Shown here piece after piece: positions 8,954-18,772 of a DNA stretch of 64,000 nucleotides. Source of the stretch: Caminibacter pacificus (GTDB lineage: Bacteria > Campylobacterota > Campylobacteria > Campylobacterales > Nautiliaceae). The translations under genes and the position numbers were made by a program. The stretch spans positions 636,578 through 700,577 of the forward strand of contig NZ_RJVK01000001.1 in assembly GCF_003752135.1 (NCBI RefSeq), read 5' to 3'. Each line of letters starts with the position of its first letter. Position 1 is the stretch's first letter. The notes below the pieces were generated by a model. It did not search any database, was not told the origin of the DNA, and saw nothing but the letters and a program-made list of their open reading frames with translations.

Positions 8954-10879
8954 TATCTCTTTATAAACTCCGTTTTTCTTAACATACTCAATCAAATTTT
9001 CATAAGTTTTATGTACTTTTAGAGTTTTTGCATCTCCGATTATTATAAGTTTTCTTTTAGGTCTTGTTATTGCTACGTTTAGACGTCTTACATCGCTCAA
9101 AAATCCAATTTCTTCTTTATCGTTCGCTCTTACCAAACTAACAATAATAATCTCTTTTTCCCTACCTTGAAAACCATCTACCGATTTCACTTCTATACGA
9201 ACATTCTCTTTTTCAAGCAGATTTTTAATGTATTCTTCGTGGTCTTTATAAGGAGTTATTACTCCGATATGCTCTTCTTTTGCTCCCTTATCCAAAAATT
9301 CCTTCACAAGCTCTTTTACAAATTCCGCTTCTAAAGGGTTATATTTTGATGGAGAATCTTTTTTTACTTTTTCCAAAAATTTACCACAAGTGTCAAAAAA
9401 TACATACGGCTCGAAACCTGCGAATTTTTCACTTTCTTTAATGCCTAAATCTTCAATAGTAATATTTTTAATCTCTTCGAAAGTTTTGACTTTACAATCA
9501 TAAAATTCGCAACTCGGAAAATTGTTTATTTTCTCATTCATTCTATATTGAATTTCAAGAGTATGCATAGCTTCGGGATAAATATGAGAAAACCTCTCGA
9601 AAATACTAACTTTTAATCTCTCATCATTACTCAAAATGGTAGGAGGCAGTTGTTTATGGTCTCCCGCAAAAACGACTCTTTTTCCTTTTACAAGAGCAAT
9701 AAGAGAGCTCGGCTCCATAGCCTGCGCCGCTTCGTCGATAAATACCACGTCAAACTCTCTATTTTCCAAAAATTCACTTCCGGCACCCGAATTGGTAGAA
9801 AAAATCACATCGGCTTTTTCCAAAATATCATTCATTATCTCTTCTACAATTGCATTTTTTTTATCATACAGCTTATTGATATTTTGCTGTATTTTTATCC
9901 ACTCGGCCATCTCTTTTATCCATTCGGCCTTAACACCTCTTTTTCCTTTGCCTTTTTTTGCAAGTTCTAAAATCTCTTCGTCACTCATCCCTCTTCTTCT
10001 ACCTGGAGTCGGTTTTTTACATCTTTTTTCTTGAAGATACTTCAAATCGTCTATTTTTTTGATAAGTTTTTCAACCTCTTTGTATCTCTTATCGCGTCTG
10101 ATTTTTACATCCAAAGAGTATTTCATCAAATTACTTTCGATTTTAGCAGGATGACCTATTCTTACGACATTATAATCTTTTAATTTTTCAAGCACGTTAT
10201 CAACAGCTACGTTACTATCCGCACTCACCAAAATCTTTTTGCCAATATTTTGTTTGATTACTTCCGCAAGTGTCGTAGTCTTACCCGTCCCAGGAGGCCC
10301 GTGAATCAAAAACACTTCCGAATTTACAGCCTTTTTTAAAGCTTCGTTTTGAGAAGAGTTTAATGTTTCGCTTGTAATATTCACACTTTTTATCTCTGGC
10401 TGTTTTTTACCTATTAAAATTTGAGTGTCAAAAAGAGATTTTTTTTCGGCTACGATATCAAGAGCTTTTTGCATTCTTTTAAAAGTAATATCATTTACAT
10501 ACAAATCAAGTCTGTATAGTTTGCTCCTAAAAATTTGCTCTTTACTATAAACTTCTATAAAGTTTTTTCCTACCGCACTAACGGTCGCTTCTTGGGAAAA
10601 TTTTAAAGGCTCACCCTTGCTAACAAGTACGATATCTCCCACTTTTATTTGATGTTCGGGCATATTGTTTCTATTGAAGCGATAAATTTTAAAATCCAAA
10701 AATTCCCCGACAAATCTCATTCTAAGGCCCAAAACCGCACGGCCTCTTTTTTGTCTCTCAGTCCCGCTTAGACGTTTAATCTCATTAATATGAAATTCTT
10801 TTTCGGCGTTTCTTTCTTTTTCGATAAGCTCGCTAAAATATTCCTTATATTCCTGTTCGTTTTCAAATATATATTTCAA
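8948..10879 (-). CDS. UPF1/IGHMBP2-type superfamily 1 helicase
   Basis: This is a 643-residue SF1B helicase of the IGHMBP2/SMUBP-2 group. It has an N-terminal OB/beta-barrel region, Walker A GPPGTGKTTT (about residues 193-202), Walker B DEAAQAMEPS, motif III GDHKQLPPT, motif V VDGFQGRE and motif VI NVAITRPKR. These enzymes unwind RNA or DNA 5'-3'; the bacterial role is not settled. The neighbours comEC and dnaB are DNA-handling genes on the same strand, with 10 bp between this gene and comEC. Confidence 0.9.
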   Translation of the reverse strand: MKYIFENEQEYKEYFSELIEKERNAEKEFHINEIKRLSGTERQKRGRAVLGLRMRFVGEFLDFKIYRFNRNNMPEHQIKVGDIVLVSKGEPLKFSQEATVSAVGKNFIEVYSKEQIFRSKLYRLDLYVNDITFKRMQKALDIVAEKKSLFDTQILIGKKQPEIKSVNITSETLNSSQNEALKKAVNSEVFLIHGPPGTGKTTTLAEVIKQNIGKKILVSADSNVAVDNVLEKLKDYNVVRIGHPAKIESNLMKYSLDVKIRRDKRYKEVEKLIKKIDDLKYLQEKRCKKPTPGRRRGMSDEEILELAKKGKGKRGVKAEWIKEMAEWIKIQQNINKLYDKKNAIVEEIMNDILEKADVIFSTNSGAGSEFLENREFDVVFIDEAAQAMEPSSLIALVKGKRVVFAGDHKQLPPTILSNDERLKVSIFERFSHIYPEAMHTLEIQYRMNEKINNFPSCEFYDCKVKTFEEIKNITIEDLGIKESEKFAGFEPYVFFDTCGKFLEKVKKDSPSKYNPLEAEFVKELVKEFLDKGAKEEHIGVITPYKDHEEYIKNLLEKENVRIEVKSVDGFQGREKEIIIVSLVRANDKEEIGFLSDVRRLNVAITRPKRKLIIIGDAKTLKVHKTYENLIEYVKKNGVYKEIN

Positions 10880-10889
10880 TTTCCTCTCC

Positions 10890-12089
10890 TTAAATCGCCA
10901 AAATAACTATAAAAAACGCTAATAAATTTATACCATAAAAAAGATATTTACTAAAAAAAGCCAAAAGCGACATAATACCAAATATAACCACCCAAACAAA
11001 AGATATCTTCACTTCATAAAATTCGCTTCCCAAAGAGAGATATTTCAAAATAAAATCATCAAAAACACCTCCGAATCCTATCAAATGCAAAAAAATCTCC
11101 AAAGGATAAAAAAACGAAAAAATTATATTAACCAATGGAGATAAAAATTGAAAATAATTAAAATTTCCAAAAAAATAATGAGACCAAACAAACATCACCA
11201 AAAACATATAAAAACTCAAAAAAACGGAACTAAAAAACGAGAATTTCACATGCTTGAAAAATAGATAAATATAAAACACACCCAAAAAACTTAATAAAAA
11301 GCCTATTGAAAATATTTTCGAAAAAAAGATTAAAAAAGAAAACAATATCGTAAAAAATAAGATATTTAAAGAAAACAGCTCCTTAAAACGCATCGCAAAA
11401 ATAAAAATCAGCACTTCCAAAACATACGCTCGAATAAGCGACGGCGGAAAAGAGGTAAAATAAAGATAGACAAATTCCACCGCCAAAACCAAAATCCCCA
11501 AATCAAAAAATCTGTTTCGATAAGGAAATTTTTTTTGAAAAATTTTATATAAAGGCGAAAAAACAAAATACAACACAAAACTAATAAACCCTAAATGTAA
11601 TCCGCTTAATGCAAAAAGGTGAGAAACTCCTAAGCTTGATAGCTTTTGTCTTGTCGAAAAATCAATAGACTCTCCTAAAAACAACGCTTTAAATAGATTT
11701 TTCATAACACTTGAAGAGTGCTGTTTTTCTATAAAAAGATCGATTTTATCTGCCGAAAGCAATTTTATATTAAAACTCGGAGCATAAAAAGTAAAAAGAT
11801 ATTCGAAAAATGAAACTTTTGAAGTTATTATGGTTAATTTCACTTTTTCATTGAGTAGATTTTTTAGATTTTCTCTTGAAGTCGTATAAAAAGTGAGACT
11901 ATTGTTTTTTAGTTTTAAAATTTGATAATTTTTGCCCTCTTTCTTATATTGATTAATCACTCTTGCTTCTACATTTAAAAATTTATGATTTTTAAAACTT
12001 AAATATTCAAAAAAACTTATCTGACACCGAACTACAAATAAAAGAAAAAAAGCCAAAAACCAAAAGCGGTTTTTCGATAAAAAAGCCAT
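10890..12089 (-). CDS. comEC: ComEC/Rec2-type competence membrane protein (short form)
   Basis: This 399-residue polytopic protein has one N-terminal helix, an external OB-like region (about 35-125) and then the Competence domain. That domain has the typical SHLFALSGLHLG motif near 152-163 and many membrane segments. The family forms the inner-membrane channel for DNA uptake. The form lacks the C-terminal metallo-beta-lactamase domain of long ComEC, as is usual in Campylobacterota. Only 1 bp separates it from dnaB upstream. Confidence 0.88.
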   Translation of the reverse strand: MAFLSKNRFWFLAFFLLFVVRCQISFFEYLSFKNHKFLNVEARVINQYKKEGKNYQILKLKNNSLTFYTTSRENLKNLLNEKVKLTIITSKVSFFEYLFTFYAPSFNIKLLSADKIDLFIEKQHSSSVMKNLFKALFLGESIDFSTRQKLSSLGVSHLFALSGLHLGFISFVLYFVFSPLYKIFQKKFPYRNRFFDLGILVLAVEFVYLYFTSFPPSLIRAYVLEVLIFIFAMRFKELFSLNILFFTILFSFLIFFSKIFSIGFLLSFLGVFYIYLFFKHVKFSFFSSVFLSFYMFLVMFVWSHYFFGNFNYFQFLSPLVNIIFSFFYPLEIFLHLIGFGGVFDDFILKYLSLGSEFYEVKISFVWVVIFGIMSLLAFFSKYLFYGINLLAFFIVILAI

Positions 12090-12090
12090 T

Positions 12091-13497
12091 TTAAATTTGC
12101 GGCATATCTACGTTTATGTCGGCTTCGTTCATTTCGATTTCGTTAACTTCGCTCACTTTATCGGTAAATAACGTATATTTTTTATGGAAAAGCATCTCCA
12201 CAGTACCTGTCGGTCCGTTTCTCTGTTTTCCTATAATAATTTCGGCATCTTCCACCTCTTTTTCTTGAAAATCCACCTCAACCGCTTTTCCTTTTTCCAT
12301 AGCCTCTTTTTGTTTTTGTCTGGCTTCCATGGCTTTATATACGTCGTCTCTATAAATAAACATAATAATATCGGCATCTTGTTCTATAGCTCCGGATTCT
12401 CTAAGGTCGCTTAACATAGGTCTTTTATTCGGTCTGCTCTCAAGCGCCCTATTTAACTGAGAAAGTGCGATTATAGGTATTTCAAGCTCACGCGCCAAAA
12501 GTTTCAAACTCCTACTAATCTCGGCAATTGCCAAATGTCTCTCTCTTTGGTCCGAAGCGATTAATTGCAAATAGTCGATAATCGCCAAGGAAAGCTCCGG
12601 ATTTTGAGCTTTTAGTTTTCTTAATTTCGCTCTTATCGTATGAATGTTGATATTTCCCTCATCATCCACAAAAAGAGGTTTTTCGGCCAAATCATCAGCT
12701 ATGACGCTTAGTTTACTCCAATCTTCAGAAGATAAATTTCCTTTTCTTATATCTTGAAGAGGAATTCTCCCGGCAGCACTCAACATCCTAAGCATCAACT
12801 GCTCTGCGGGCATCTCAAGAGAGAAAATAGCAACTCCTTTATTTTGTTTTAAAACGTTAAGTCCGATATTTAAAGCAAGAGCCGTCTTACCCATAGAAGG
12901 ACGAGCCGCTAAAATTATCAAATCCCCTTCACCAAAACCGCTTGTCATTCTGTTTAGTTCGCTAAATCCGGTATCAAGTCCAGTTACGATTTTATTTTTC
13001 TTTGCGGCTTGTTTTTTTATAAATTCAAGCGTATCGTTCATAATTTTCCTGGAGTTTTTAAAATCCCCCGAAAGATTAGACGTAGCGATACTAAAAAGTT
13101 TACTTTGAATGGCTTCGACTTCTTCAATAGCTCTTTTATCCTCTTCCAAAACCATTTTTTTAATTTCGTTTGAGAGATGAATAAGCTCTCTTTTTGTAGC
13201 CATATCCTTAAGCTCTCTGGCGTACGCTTCAACCGCCTCAATAGGAGCCGTTCCCAAAATCTCAAAAAACAACTCTTCGTCAAATTTGTTTTTTTTACTA
13301 AGTTCGTCTTTTAAGAAAACTTCGTCAATCGGGAGGTCTTTTTTATAAAGCTCCTCCATAGTTTCAAATACAGCCTGATGAAAAGGAAGATAGAAATCCT
13401 TAGGCGTCAAAATAGCCGCCACGTCTTCATAAACCTTTCCGTCAAACAAAATCGCACTTAAAATTCCTCTTTCGATGTCAAGATTATATAAATTCAA
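12091..13497 (-). CDS. dnaB: Replicative DNA helicase DnaB
   Basis: This 468-residue protein has the DnaB N-terminal helical domain (about 1-110), a linker and a RecA-like helicase core. Walker A is ARPSMGKTALAL and Walker B is LAIIDYLQL; the DnaB-type QLNRALESRP and LSDLRESGAIEQDAD motifs follow. It unwinds the fork ahead of the replisome as a hexamer. No intein is seen and the length is normal. It is divergent from the small gene at 13535 and lies directly upstream of comEC. Confidence 0.97.
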   Translation of the reverse strand: MNLYNLDIERGILSAILFDGKVYEDVAAILTPKDFYLPFHQAVFETMEELYKKDLPIDEVFLKDELSKKNKFDEELFFEILGTAPIEAVEAYARELKDMATKRELIHLSNEIKKMVLEEDKRAIEEVEAIQSKLFSIATSNLSGDFKNSRKIMNDTLEFIKKQAAKKNKIVTGLDTGFSELNRMTSGFGEGDLIILAARPSMGKTALALNIGLNVLKQNKGVAIFSLEMPAEQLMLRMLSAAGRIPLQDIRKGNLSSEDWSKLSVIADDLAEKPLFVDDEGNINIHTIRAKLRKLKAQNPELSLAIIDYLQLIASDQRERHLAIAEISRSLKLLARELEIPIIALSQLNRALESRPNKRPMLSDLRESGAIEQDADIIMFIYRDDVYKAMEARQKQKEAMEKGKAVEVDFQEKEVEDAEIIIGKQRNGPTGTVEMLFHKKYTLFTDKVSEVNEIEMNEADINVDMPQI

Positions 13498-13534
13498 CCG
13501 ATATCTCCTTATAGAAAGTTTAAAAAGGACTCAA

Positions 13535-13783
13535 ATGATTATTAAAATTTCATATCCGTACAAAGACAAAATCCACTCCATCGACCTAAAAGAGATATAT
13601 ATCCAAACCGATAGCGACGAGTTGATTAAAGAATTAAAATCGACAATTAACCCGATTGAAATCGGTATTATTTTATCTGAAAATTACGACAAATTCAAAA
13701 AGATAGAAAAAACAAAACCGGATTTGGTAATAGATATCGAAGAAGTTATCATAAATCCGGAGCTTAAATATAAAGAGCTTTAA
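13535..13783 (+). CDS. Small hypothetical protein (82 aa)
   Basis: I chose ATG 13535 because AAAAAGGA lies just before it; longer versions would overlap the dnaB start. The 82-residue product (MIIKISYPYKDK...) is acidic and soluble with alternating strands and helices, and I do not recognise it. It overlaps the end of the convergent 158-aa gene by 4 nt. Confidence 0.65.
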   Translation: MIIKISYPYKDKIHSIDLKEIYIQTDSDELIKELKSTINPIEIGIILSENYDKFKKIEKTKPDLVIDIEEVIINPELKYKEL

Positions 13784-14256
13784 AAATACTCTTTTAATTT
13801 TTCCGCAATCTCTTTATTATCCATACTCAAAAACAACTCTTGTAATTTCGCTCTTTTTTCTTTATCCAATTTTTTTACTGCTTCTTCGAAATCTTCTTTG
13901 GGTATTTCTCTAAAAGCTTTCGCACTCTCACCCAAAATCTCTTCGACTTTCTCTTTTGAAGCGAAATTTTTATTCTCAAGCAGCACTTCATTGATTAGTT
14001 TTAAAGCGTCCACCAAGTTTTGAGATTCAGCAAGGGTTTTGAGTTTTATTTTTCTACTCTTTTTCAATGACATAATCACTTTTTTGATATCTTCGATATC
14101 TTTTGCTTGCTGTATTCTTTCAGCAGCCTCTTTTCCTAAAACTTTTATAAGTTTTTCTTTTGTAACACGTGTAGGTTTTAAAATCAAAAACATAAAAATA
14201 AACGCCATAGAAAATATCGAAATCCCTACGATATAAATTAAAGTAGTAGCACTCAT
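13780..14256 (-). CDS. Hypothetical protein with one N-terminal membrane helix (158 aa)
   Basis: A single hydrophobic helix (about residues 5-27) is followed by a long charged, mostly helical cytoplasmic domain rich in Lys and Glu. Its ATG overlaps the ispG stop by 4 nt, so the two are cotranslated. No enzyme motif is visible. Function unknown. Confidence 0.7.
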   Translation of the reverse strand: MSATTLIYIVGISIFSMAFIFMFLILKPTRVTKEKLIKVLGKEAAERIQQAKDIEDIKKVIMSLKKSRKIKLKTLAESQNLVDALKLINEVLLENKNFASKEKVEEILGESAKAFREIPKEDFEEAVKKLDKEKRAKLQELFLSMDNKEIAEKLKEYF

Positions 14257-15305
14257 TCACTCTCCTTTTTTACTTCTTCTAAAAATCTATCAAGCAACTC
14301 GTCTTCTTTGTATTTTCCGATAATTTCGCCTTTTTTTATAATAAGCCCGTACCCTTTACCGCATGCAATCGCAACATCGGCCTCTTTGGCTTCACCGATA
14401 GCATTCACCACACACCCCATAACCGCAAGATTAAGAGGTTTTTTGATATCTTTTGTGGCCTCTTCAACAGCTTCTACGATAGGCGGCAAATCCACCTCAA
14501 TCCTACCGCAAGTAGGACATGAGATAATATTTACGCCTTCTTTTGAAAGTCCCAAATCTTTAAGTATCGCTTTTCCTACCCTAATCTCTTCTTCAAGCTC
14601 ACCCGTTATCGAAACCCTAAGAGTATCGCCTATCCCATCAAGCAACAACGCCCCAAAAGCCGCCGCGCTTTTTATTGTGGCGTGAAATTTCGTCCCGGCT
14701 TCGGTCACTCCCAAATGAAAAGGATAATCCACAAGAGGTCTTAACATCCTATATGCTTCTACGGTTCTTTGAACGTCGCTGGCTTTTAGAGAAACTTTGA
14801 TATCCAAAAAGTCCAAATCCTCCAAAAACTTAATATGCCAAAGAGCGGATTCGACCATTGCTTTTGGAGTTTGTCCGTATTTGTTTTCGAGGTGTTCTTC
14901 CAAACTTCCGGCATTTACTCCGATTCTGATAGGAATATTTCTTGCCTTGCACGCTTTTACGATTTCCTTTACTCTCTCTTTTCCGCCAATATTTCCGGGA
15001 TTGATTCTAAGTCCGTCCACAACTTCCGCAGCTTTTAAACCGAGTTTATAATTAAAATGAATATCCGCAATTATCGGAAGAGGTGATTTTTCTTTTATTT
15101 CTTTCAGAGCATTTGCGTCTTCTTCGTCAAGCACCGCAACTCTTACAATATCGGCACCCGCAAAATAGAGCCTGTTTATCTGCTCAAGAGTATCGTTTAT
15201 ATTTTTTGTCTTTGAAAAAGTCATTGATTGTACCGAAATAGGAGCATCTCCTCCTATTTCTACATTTCCTACTTTTATTTTTCTTGTGGGATATCTTTTT
15301 ATCAC
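14253..15305 (-). CDS. ispG: IspG, HMB-PP synthase of the MEP isoprenoid pathway
   Basis: This 350-residue protein is the GcpE/IspG family [4Fe-4S] enzyme, which turns methylerythritol cyclodiphosphate into HMB-PP. An N-terminal TIM barrel carries [12 protein letters not shown] near the start and RINPGNIG near residue 100. The C-terminal domain has the cluster cysteines in SCPTCGR and [11 protein letters not shown]. The length fits the bacterial single-domain-pair form. Confidence 0.96.
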   Translation of the reverse strand: MIKRYPTRKIKVGNVEIGGDAPISVQSMTFSKTKNINDTLEQINRLYFAGADIVRVAVLDEEDANALKEIKEKSPLPIIADIHFNYKLGLKAAEVVDGLRINPGNIGGKERVKEIVKACKARNIPIRIGVNAGSLEEHLENKYGQTPKAMVESALWHIKFLEDLDFLDIKVSLKASDVQRTVEAYRMLRPLVDYPFHLGVTEAGTKFHATIKSAAAFGALLLDGIGDTLRVSITGELEEEIRVGKAILKDLGLSKEGVNIISCPTCGRIEVDLPPIVEAVEEATKDIKKPLNLAVMGCVVNAIGEAKEADVAIACGKGYGLIIKKGEIIGKYKEDELLDRFLEEVKKESE

Positions 15306-15314
15306 GTTTTTCCT

Positions 15315-15725
15315 TTATGCAAAAGCTGTTGATTTTACTCTTATATTTTTTTTGATATTTTCTATCTCTTTTTTTAATTTTTCATTAACTATACCCTCAA
15401 GCTTATTCAAAAATTTCATAAGCTCTTCTTTCGTATCTTCGTTTATAGCATAAGTTTTGATTATTTTTTCAATTTTTTTAAGTTTTTTAGGAATATCTTC
15501 TTTAGATTTTATAATATCTTTAATTTCTACGTCCGGATTAAATATCGCAAGAGGTTTTGGTGTTTTAATCAATATAAATTTTTCGTTTTTTGTTTTTATA
15601 AGTTTGCAGCCGTTTAGCGACAAGATATTATTCACCTTTTGTAAATTATCTATTTTCGTTTCGATTATCGCCTTTTTGGAATAATCAAGCTTTAAGCACT
15701 GATTTATCAAAAAAGTAATATCCAT
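15315..15725 (-). CDS. Hypothetical protein (136 aa)
   Basis: Unrecognised soluble protein with a helical C-terminal half rich in Lys, Ile and Glu (possible coiled coil, about residues 70-130). Its start overlaps the tlyA stop by 1 nt and it ends 10 bp before ispG, so it belongs to the tlyA-ispG operon. It is not a known MEP-pathway gene. Confidence 0.65.
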   Translation of the reverse strand: MDITFLINQCLKLDYSKKAIIETKIDNLQKVNNILSLNGCKLIKTKNEKFILIKTPKPLAIFNPDVEIKDIIKSKEDIPKKLKKIEKIIKTYAINEDTKEELMKFLNKLEGIVNEKLKKEIENIKKNIRVKSTAFA

Positions 15726-16438
15726 TAATTTCCTTTCTTAAAATGATAAATATATTCGGTATTACCCTCTTTTCCTTTTATGCTCGATTCTTCGCTTCTT
15801 ATAAGCTTCCACCCTAAATTCAAACACTCTTTTTCAAAGTTTTCTTTGGCTTTTTTTATAGCTTCTTTGTCTACTACCACGCCTCTTTTATCTCTTTTTG
15901 CATCTTTTCCCACTTCAAATTGAGGTTTAAACAGCAAGATAATATCATCTTTTGCGTGTTTGTCTATATTTTTTATAAGTTTTAATAGCGAAATAAAACT
16001 AACGTCGCTAACTATGACATCAAAGCTTGAATCGTATTCGAAATCTCTAAAATCGGTATTTTCGTAATTTTCGATTTTAGGGTTGTTTTTTAAACTCTCA
16101 TCCAATTGATTACTTCCCACATCCACGCAAACAACTTTTTTTGCGCCTTTTTCCAAACTCACTTCACTAAACCCGCCAGTAGACGCCCCGACATCCAAAA
16201 CTTCTTTGTCTTTAAAGTCAATATTATATTTATCAAGATAATTTTTTAACTTCAAAGCGGCTCTACTGACATAAACTTTATCTTCCAAAAGCTCGATTTT
16301 ATCCTCTTGAGAGACTTTAAAAGAAGGTTTCGTAATAATTTTTCCGTTTACTTTTATTTTTTGATTTTTGATAAGTTCTTTGGCTTTATTGCGACTTTTT
16401 AATAAACCCCTATTCACAATTGCTTCGTCTAACCTCAT
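15725..16438 (-). CDS. tlyA: TlyA-type rRNA 2'-O-methyltransferase
   Basis: This 237-residue protein combines an N-terminal S4 RNA-binding domain (about 1-60: LDEAIVNRGL...SRNKAKELI) with an FtsJ/RrmJ-like methyltransferase fold. Motif I is VLDVGASTGGFSE, and the DVSFISL and FKPQFE segments follow. TlyA methylates cytidines in 16S and/or 23S rRNA and affects capreomycin sensitivity. It heads the tlyA, 136-aa gene, ispG run. Confidence 0.93.
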   Translation of the reverse strand: MRLDEAIVNRGLLKSRNKAKELIKNQKIKVNGKIITKPSFKVSQEDKIELLEDKVYVSRAALKLKNYLDKYNIDFKDKEVLDVGASTGGFSEVSLEKGAKKVVCVDVGSNQLDESLKNNPKIENYENTDFRDFEYDSSFDVIVSDVSFISLLKLIKNIDKHAKDDIILLFKPQFEVGKDAKRDKRGVVVDKEAIKKAKENFEKECLNLGWKLIRSEESSIKGKEGNTEYIYHFKKGN

Positions 16439-16474
16439 ATTTGTTACTTTTTTTCAAAATTTTATCAAAAGTTA

Positions 16475-16502
16475 TTCACATATTCACATAATTTGCTATA
16501 AT
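16475..16502 (+). promoter_or_regulatory. Promoter of the 34-aa peptide gene, within a palindrome
   Basis: TTCACA (16475-16480) and TATAAT (16497-16502) are 16 bp apart. The -10 lies in an inverted repeat TTTGCTA (16492-16498) / TAGCAAA (16504-16510), which could be an operator or chance. ATTCACAT is partly repeated upstream. Confidence 0.5.
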
Positions 16503-16527
16503 TTAGCAAAACAATAAAGGAGAAAAA

Positions 16528-16632
16528 ATGGGATTTAGTGGATTTATGGCGCTTGTTTTATGTGTGGTAGCTACAGGAGCAATGCTTTATATAGCAATTG
16601 ACGCAACTAAAAAATCACCTGTAAAAGACTAA
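16528..16632 (+). CDS. 34-aa single-span membrane peptide
   Basis: ATG at 16528 follows a strong AAAGGAG site with 6-nt spacing and a good -10 further upstream. The peptide starts MGFSGFMALVL, has one hydrophobic helix (about residues 3-24) and ends in a short charged tail (DATKKSPVKD). It is the only frame that fills the gap between tlyA and gpsA. I do not recognise it; it could be a subunit-like small membrane protein. Confidence 0.7.
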   Translation: MGFSGFMALVLCVVATGAMLYIAIDATKKSPVKD

Positions 16633-16657
16633 TAACTTCTTTTTCCGCTTTTTGCGG

Positions 16658-17548
16658 TTAACTCATCAAATCTTTCAAACTATCAAGTACGTTTTTCTTT
16701 TGATACAATATTTTATAAACTTCGTTTGCAATAGGCGTATAAATGTCGTGTTTTTGAGCCAAAAGATATATCGCTTTTGAAGTAAAAACACCCTCGGCGA
16801 CTTCTCCGAGTTCATCCAAAATATCTTCAAGAAGTTTGCCTTTTGCAAGATTAAGTCCGACTCTATAATTTCTACTCATCGTAGAATTTGCCGTCAAAAA
16901 CAAATCCCCACTTCCCGCAACTCCTAAAAACGTATCTTTCTTAGCCCCGAAAAATTCTCCGAATCTCGCCATTTCAACAAGTCCTCTTGAAATTAAAGCG
17001 GCTTTTGCGTTACTTCCCAAATTAAGCCCCTCACAAACCCCTGCTGCAATAGCTATTACGTTTTTATACGCACCTGCAACCTCAACACCCTCTACGTCAT
17101 CATCGATATAAGTTTTTATAAACGGAGGAAAAAACTCGCTAAACTTTTCGGCTAAATTGAGATTTTTAGAAGCTATAACAAGGGCTGTCGGTTTATTTTG
17201 TTTTACTTCTTTTGCAAAAGAAGGCCCGGAAATAAACGCAATATTGTTTTTATCGGTATATTCTTCGAATATTTCGTTTAAAAATTTGAGTTTTTTATTA
17301 TCTATTCCTTTACTTGCGACAAGAATTTTTTTATTTTTTATCTTTTCTCTATTTTCTCTTAAAAAATCATCTATAGATTGTGCGGCTATTACTATTATTA
17401 AATATTCGTTTTTAAAAGCTTCATCTAAAGAAACGAAACCTTCTATGTTTCTTTTGTGTCTTGAAGTAATGACCGCGTTTTTAATTTTTTGTTTTATCGC
17501 ATGATATAAAGCGCTTCCCCAAGCACCCGCTCCTATTACACTAACCAT
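16658..17548 (-). CDS. gpsA: Glycerol-3-phosphate dehydrogenase [NAD(P)+]
   Basis: This protein of about 296 residues makes sn-glycerol 3-phosphate for phospholipids. The Rossmann motif GAGAWGSAL is at the N-terminus; SGPSFAKEV, AGAYKNVIAIAAG with the catalytic Lys, and GLAGSGDL-like GVAGSGDLFLT follow. I prefer ATG 17548 (MVSVIGAG) over the TTG six bases upstream. It overlaps the RCK gene's end by 8 nt. Confidence 0.95.
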   Translation of the reverse strand: MVSVIGAGAWGSALYHAIKQKIKNAVITSRHKRNIEGFVSLDEAFKNEYLIIVIAAQSIDDFLRENREKIKNKKILVASKGIDNKKLKFLNEIFEEYTDKNNIAFISGPSFAKEVKQNKPTALVIASKNLNLAEKFSEFFPPFIKTYIDDDVEGVEVAGAYKNVIAIAAGVCEGLNLGSNAKAALISRGLVEMARFGEFFGAKKDTFLGVAGSGDLFLTANSTMSRNYRVGLNLAKGKLLEDILDELGEVAEGVFTSKAIYLLAQKHDIYTPIANEVYKILYQKKNVLDSLKDLMS

Positions 17549-18233
17549 TTGCAATCCTTAATAAATCCAAGTCTTCTTTGAATCTTTCAATCTCTTCCAT
17601 ATCTCCCACCACTATCAAAACATCTCCGGCATCGATTTTATGGTTTACTCCTCTTGTTATAAACTGCACGTTTTCGCTCATCTCTTTATCCACAATAGCA
17701 ATAATCAATATATTATAATTCGAAGAAATCTCTTTGTAAATATCTTTTATATATTTTCCGTCCAAAAACGAACCTTTAGGAATCTCAACTTCGGCAAAGG
17801 CCAAATGATTATCTTCAAAAATTATCTCTTCGATAACTTTTAAAGTAAGCGGTTTTTTAAGTATAGTCATAATTCTATTTGCCGTAACTTCATAAGGGTT
17901 GATCGTCTTATCCACACCTGCAAGCTTATATTTATAATCGTTGTCTTTATTGGATACTTTTGCGATTAATTTTTTATTCGGAAACTTATCTTTTAAAGAA
18001 AGACACAAAAAGAGGTTTTTATCTTCATCTCTTAGTACGGCCAATACGACATCAAAATCCTCAAGCTCTTCTACGGCATCGTCAATAGAGTGATAAAATC
18101 TCACGTCATAAAGTTTATCTTTTGCTTTTTCATACTCTTTTTCATCAAAAACTATAATTTCAAGATTCTTTTTTTCTATATAACTCGCTACTTTTTCACC
18201 GAAATCGTCAAATCCGAATAACAATACTCTCAT
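17541..18233 (-). CDS. Stand-alone RCK (TrkA-N/TrkA-C) protein
   Basis: This 230-residue protein has a TrkA-N domain (about 1-120, starting MRVLLFGFDDFGE) and a TrkA-C domain (about 140-225, with GDVLIVVG near the end). Such RCK domains gate K+ channels or transporters in response to ligands. Its ATG overlaps the preceding RCK frame by 4 nt (ATGA). With the channel upstream it makes a pore-RCK1-RCK2 series like that of two-RCK channels, but split into genes. The usual GxGxxG dinucleotide loop is altered (GFDDFG), so ligand type is unclear. Confidence 0.85.
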   Translation of the reverse strand: MRVLLFGFDDFGEKVASYIEKKNLEIIVFDEKEYEKAKDKLYDVRFYHSIDDAVEELEDFDVVLAVLRDEDKNLFLCLSLKDKFPNKKLIAKVSNKDNDYKYKLAGVDKTINPYEVTANRIMTILKKPLTLKVIEEIIFEDNHLAFAEVEIPKGSFLDGKYIKDIYKEISSNYNILIIAIVDKEMSENVQFITRGVNHKIDAGDVLIVVGDMEEIERFKEDLDLLRIANG

Positions 18234-18772
18234 ATACTACTTCTTTCTACAAGATATTTGAAATAATTAACACTAATACTATATCCCATAACAACCAAAA
18301 TATCTCCCGCTTCAAGTTTTAAATCAAAAGGCGGGTTGAAATAAAAATGCCCGTGCTCTATTTGGAGCGTTTCGTTTAAAAGAGGCGATTCGTTTACTTT
18401 TAATACTCCGAAAAGTATAAGTTTGTATTTATCAAAATCAATCTCACCTATAAGTTTACCATCAAGAATCGAACCTTCGATAACCATAATTTCATCGATT
18501 ATCGCATTTCTTTTTTCGGTCAAAATCGCATCTATTACCTCAAAAGTTATAGGGCTACCAATATATTCGGCCATCAAAAGAGCCGTCACTCTTGTAGGTA
18601 CAACCACATAAGTAGCACCCGCTTTTTTCATTTTCGAGATATTTTTTTCATCGTTTGAAAGAGCGATTATTTCTATCTCTTTTTTATACGCTTTGATACT
18701 CAAAATCATAAAAGAGTTGGCAATATCGTTGTTCGTTAGAATAAACACTTTGGAGATTTTATCAAAATCCAA
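18230..18772 (-). CDS. C-terminal part of the channel's RCK domain (frame-broken)
   Basis: These 180 residues continue the TrkA-N fold that breaks off in the channel frame ([14 protein letters not shown], then KKAGATYVVVPTR) and end with a TrkA-C domain (GDILVVMG). No ATG or ribosome site starts it; the frame opens at a bare TTG. Adding one T to the TTTT run (minus strand, 18780-18783) would join it to the channel as one protein of about 531 residues. I therefore read it as the second half of one gene, not an independent gene. Confidence 0.7.
   Translation of the reverse strand: MDFDKISKVFILTNNDIANSFMILSIKAYKKEIEIIALSNDEKNISKMKKAGATYVVVPTRVTALLMAEYIGSPITFEVIDAILTEKRNAIIDEIMVIEGSILDGKLIGEIDFDKYKLILFGVLKVNESPLLNETLQIEHGHFYFNPPFDLKLEAGDILVVMGYSISVNYFKYLVERSSI

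Noticed and set aside
9636..10034. 132-residue plus-strand frame inside the helicase gene
   Set aside because: Antisense shadow of conserved helicase motifs.
16645..16657. Hairpin CCGC-TTTTT-GCGG between the 34-aa gene and gpsA as a terminator
   Set aside because: Only a 4-bp stem and no T-run after it on either strand.
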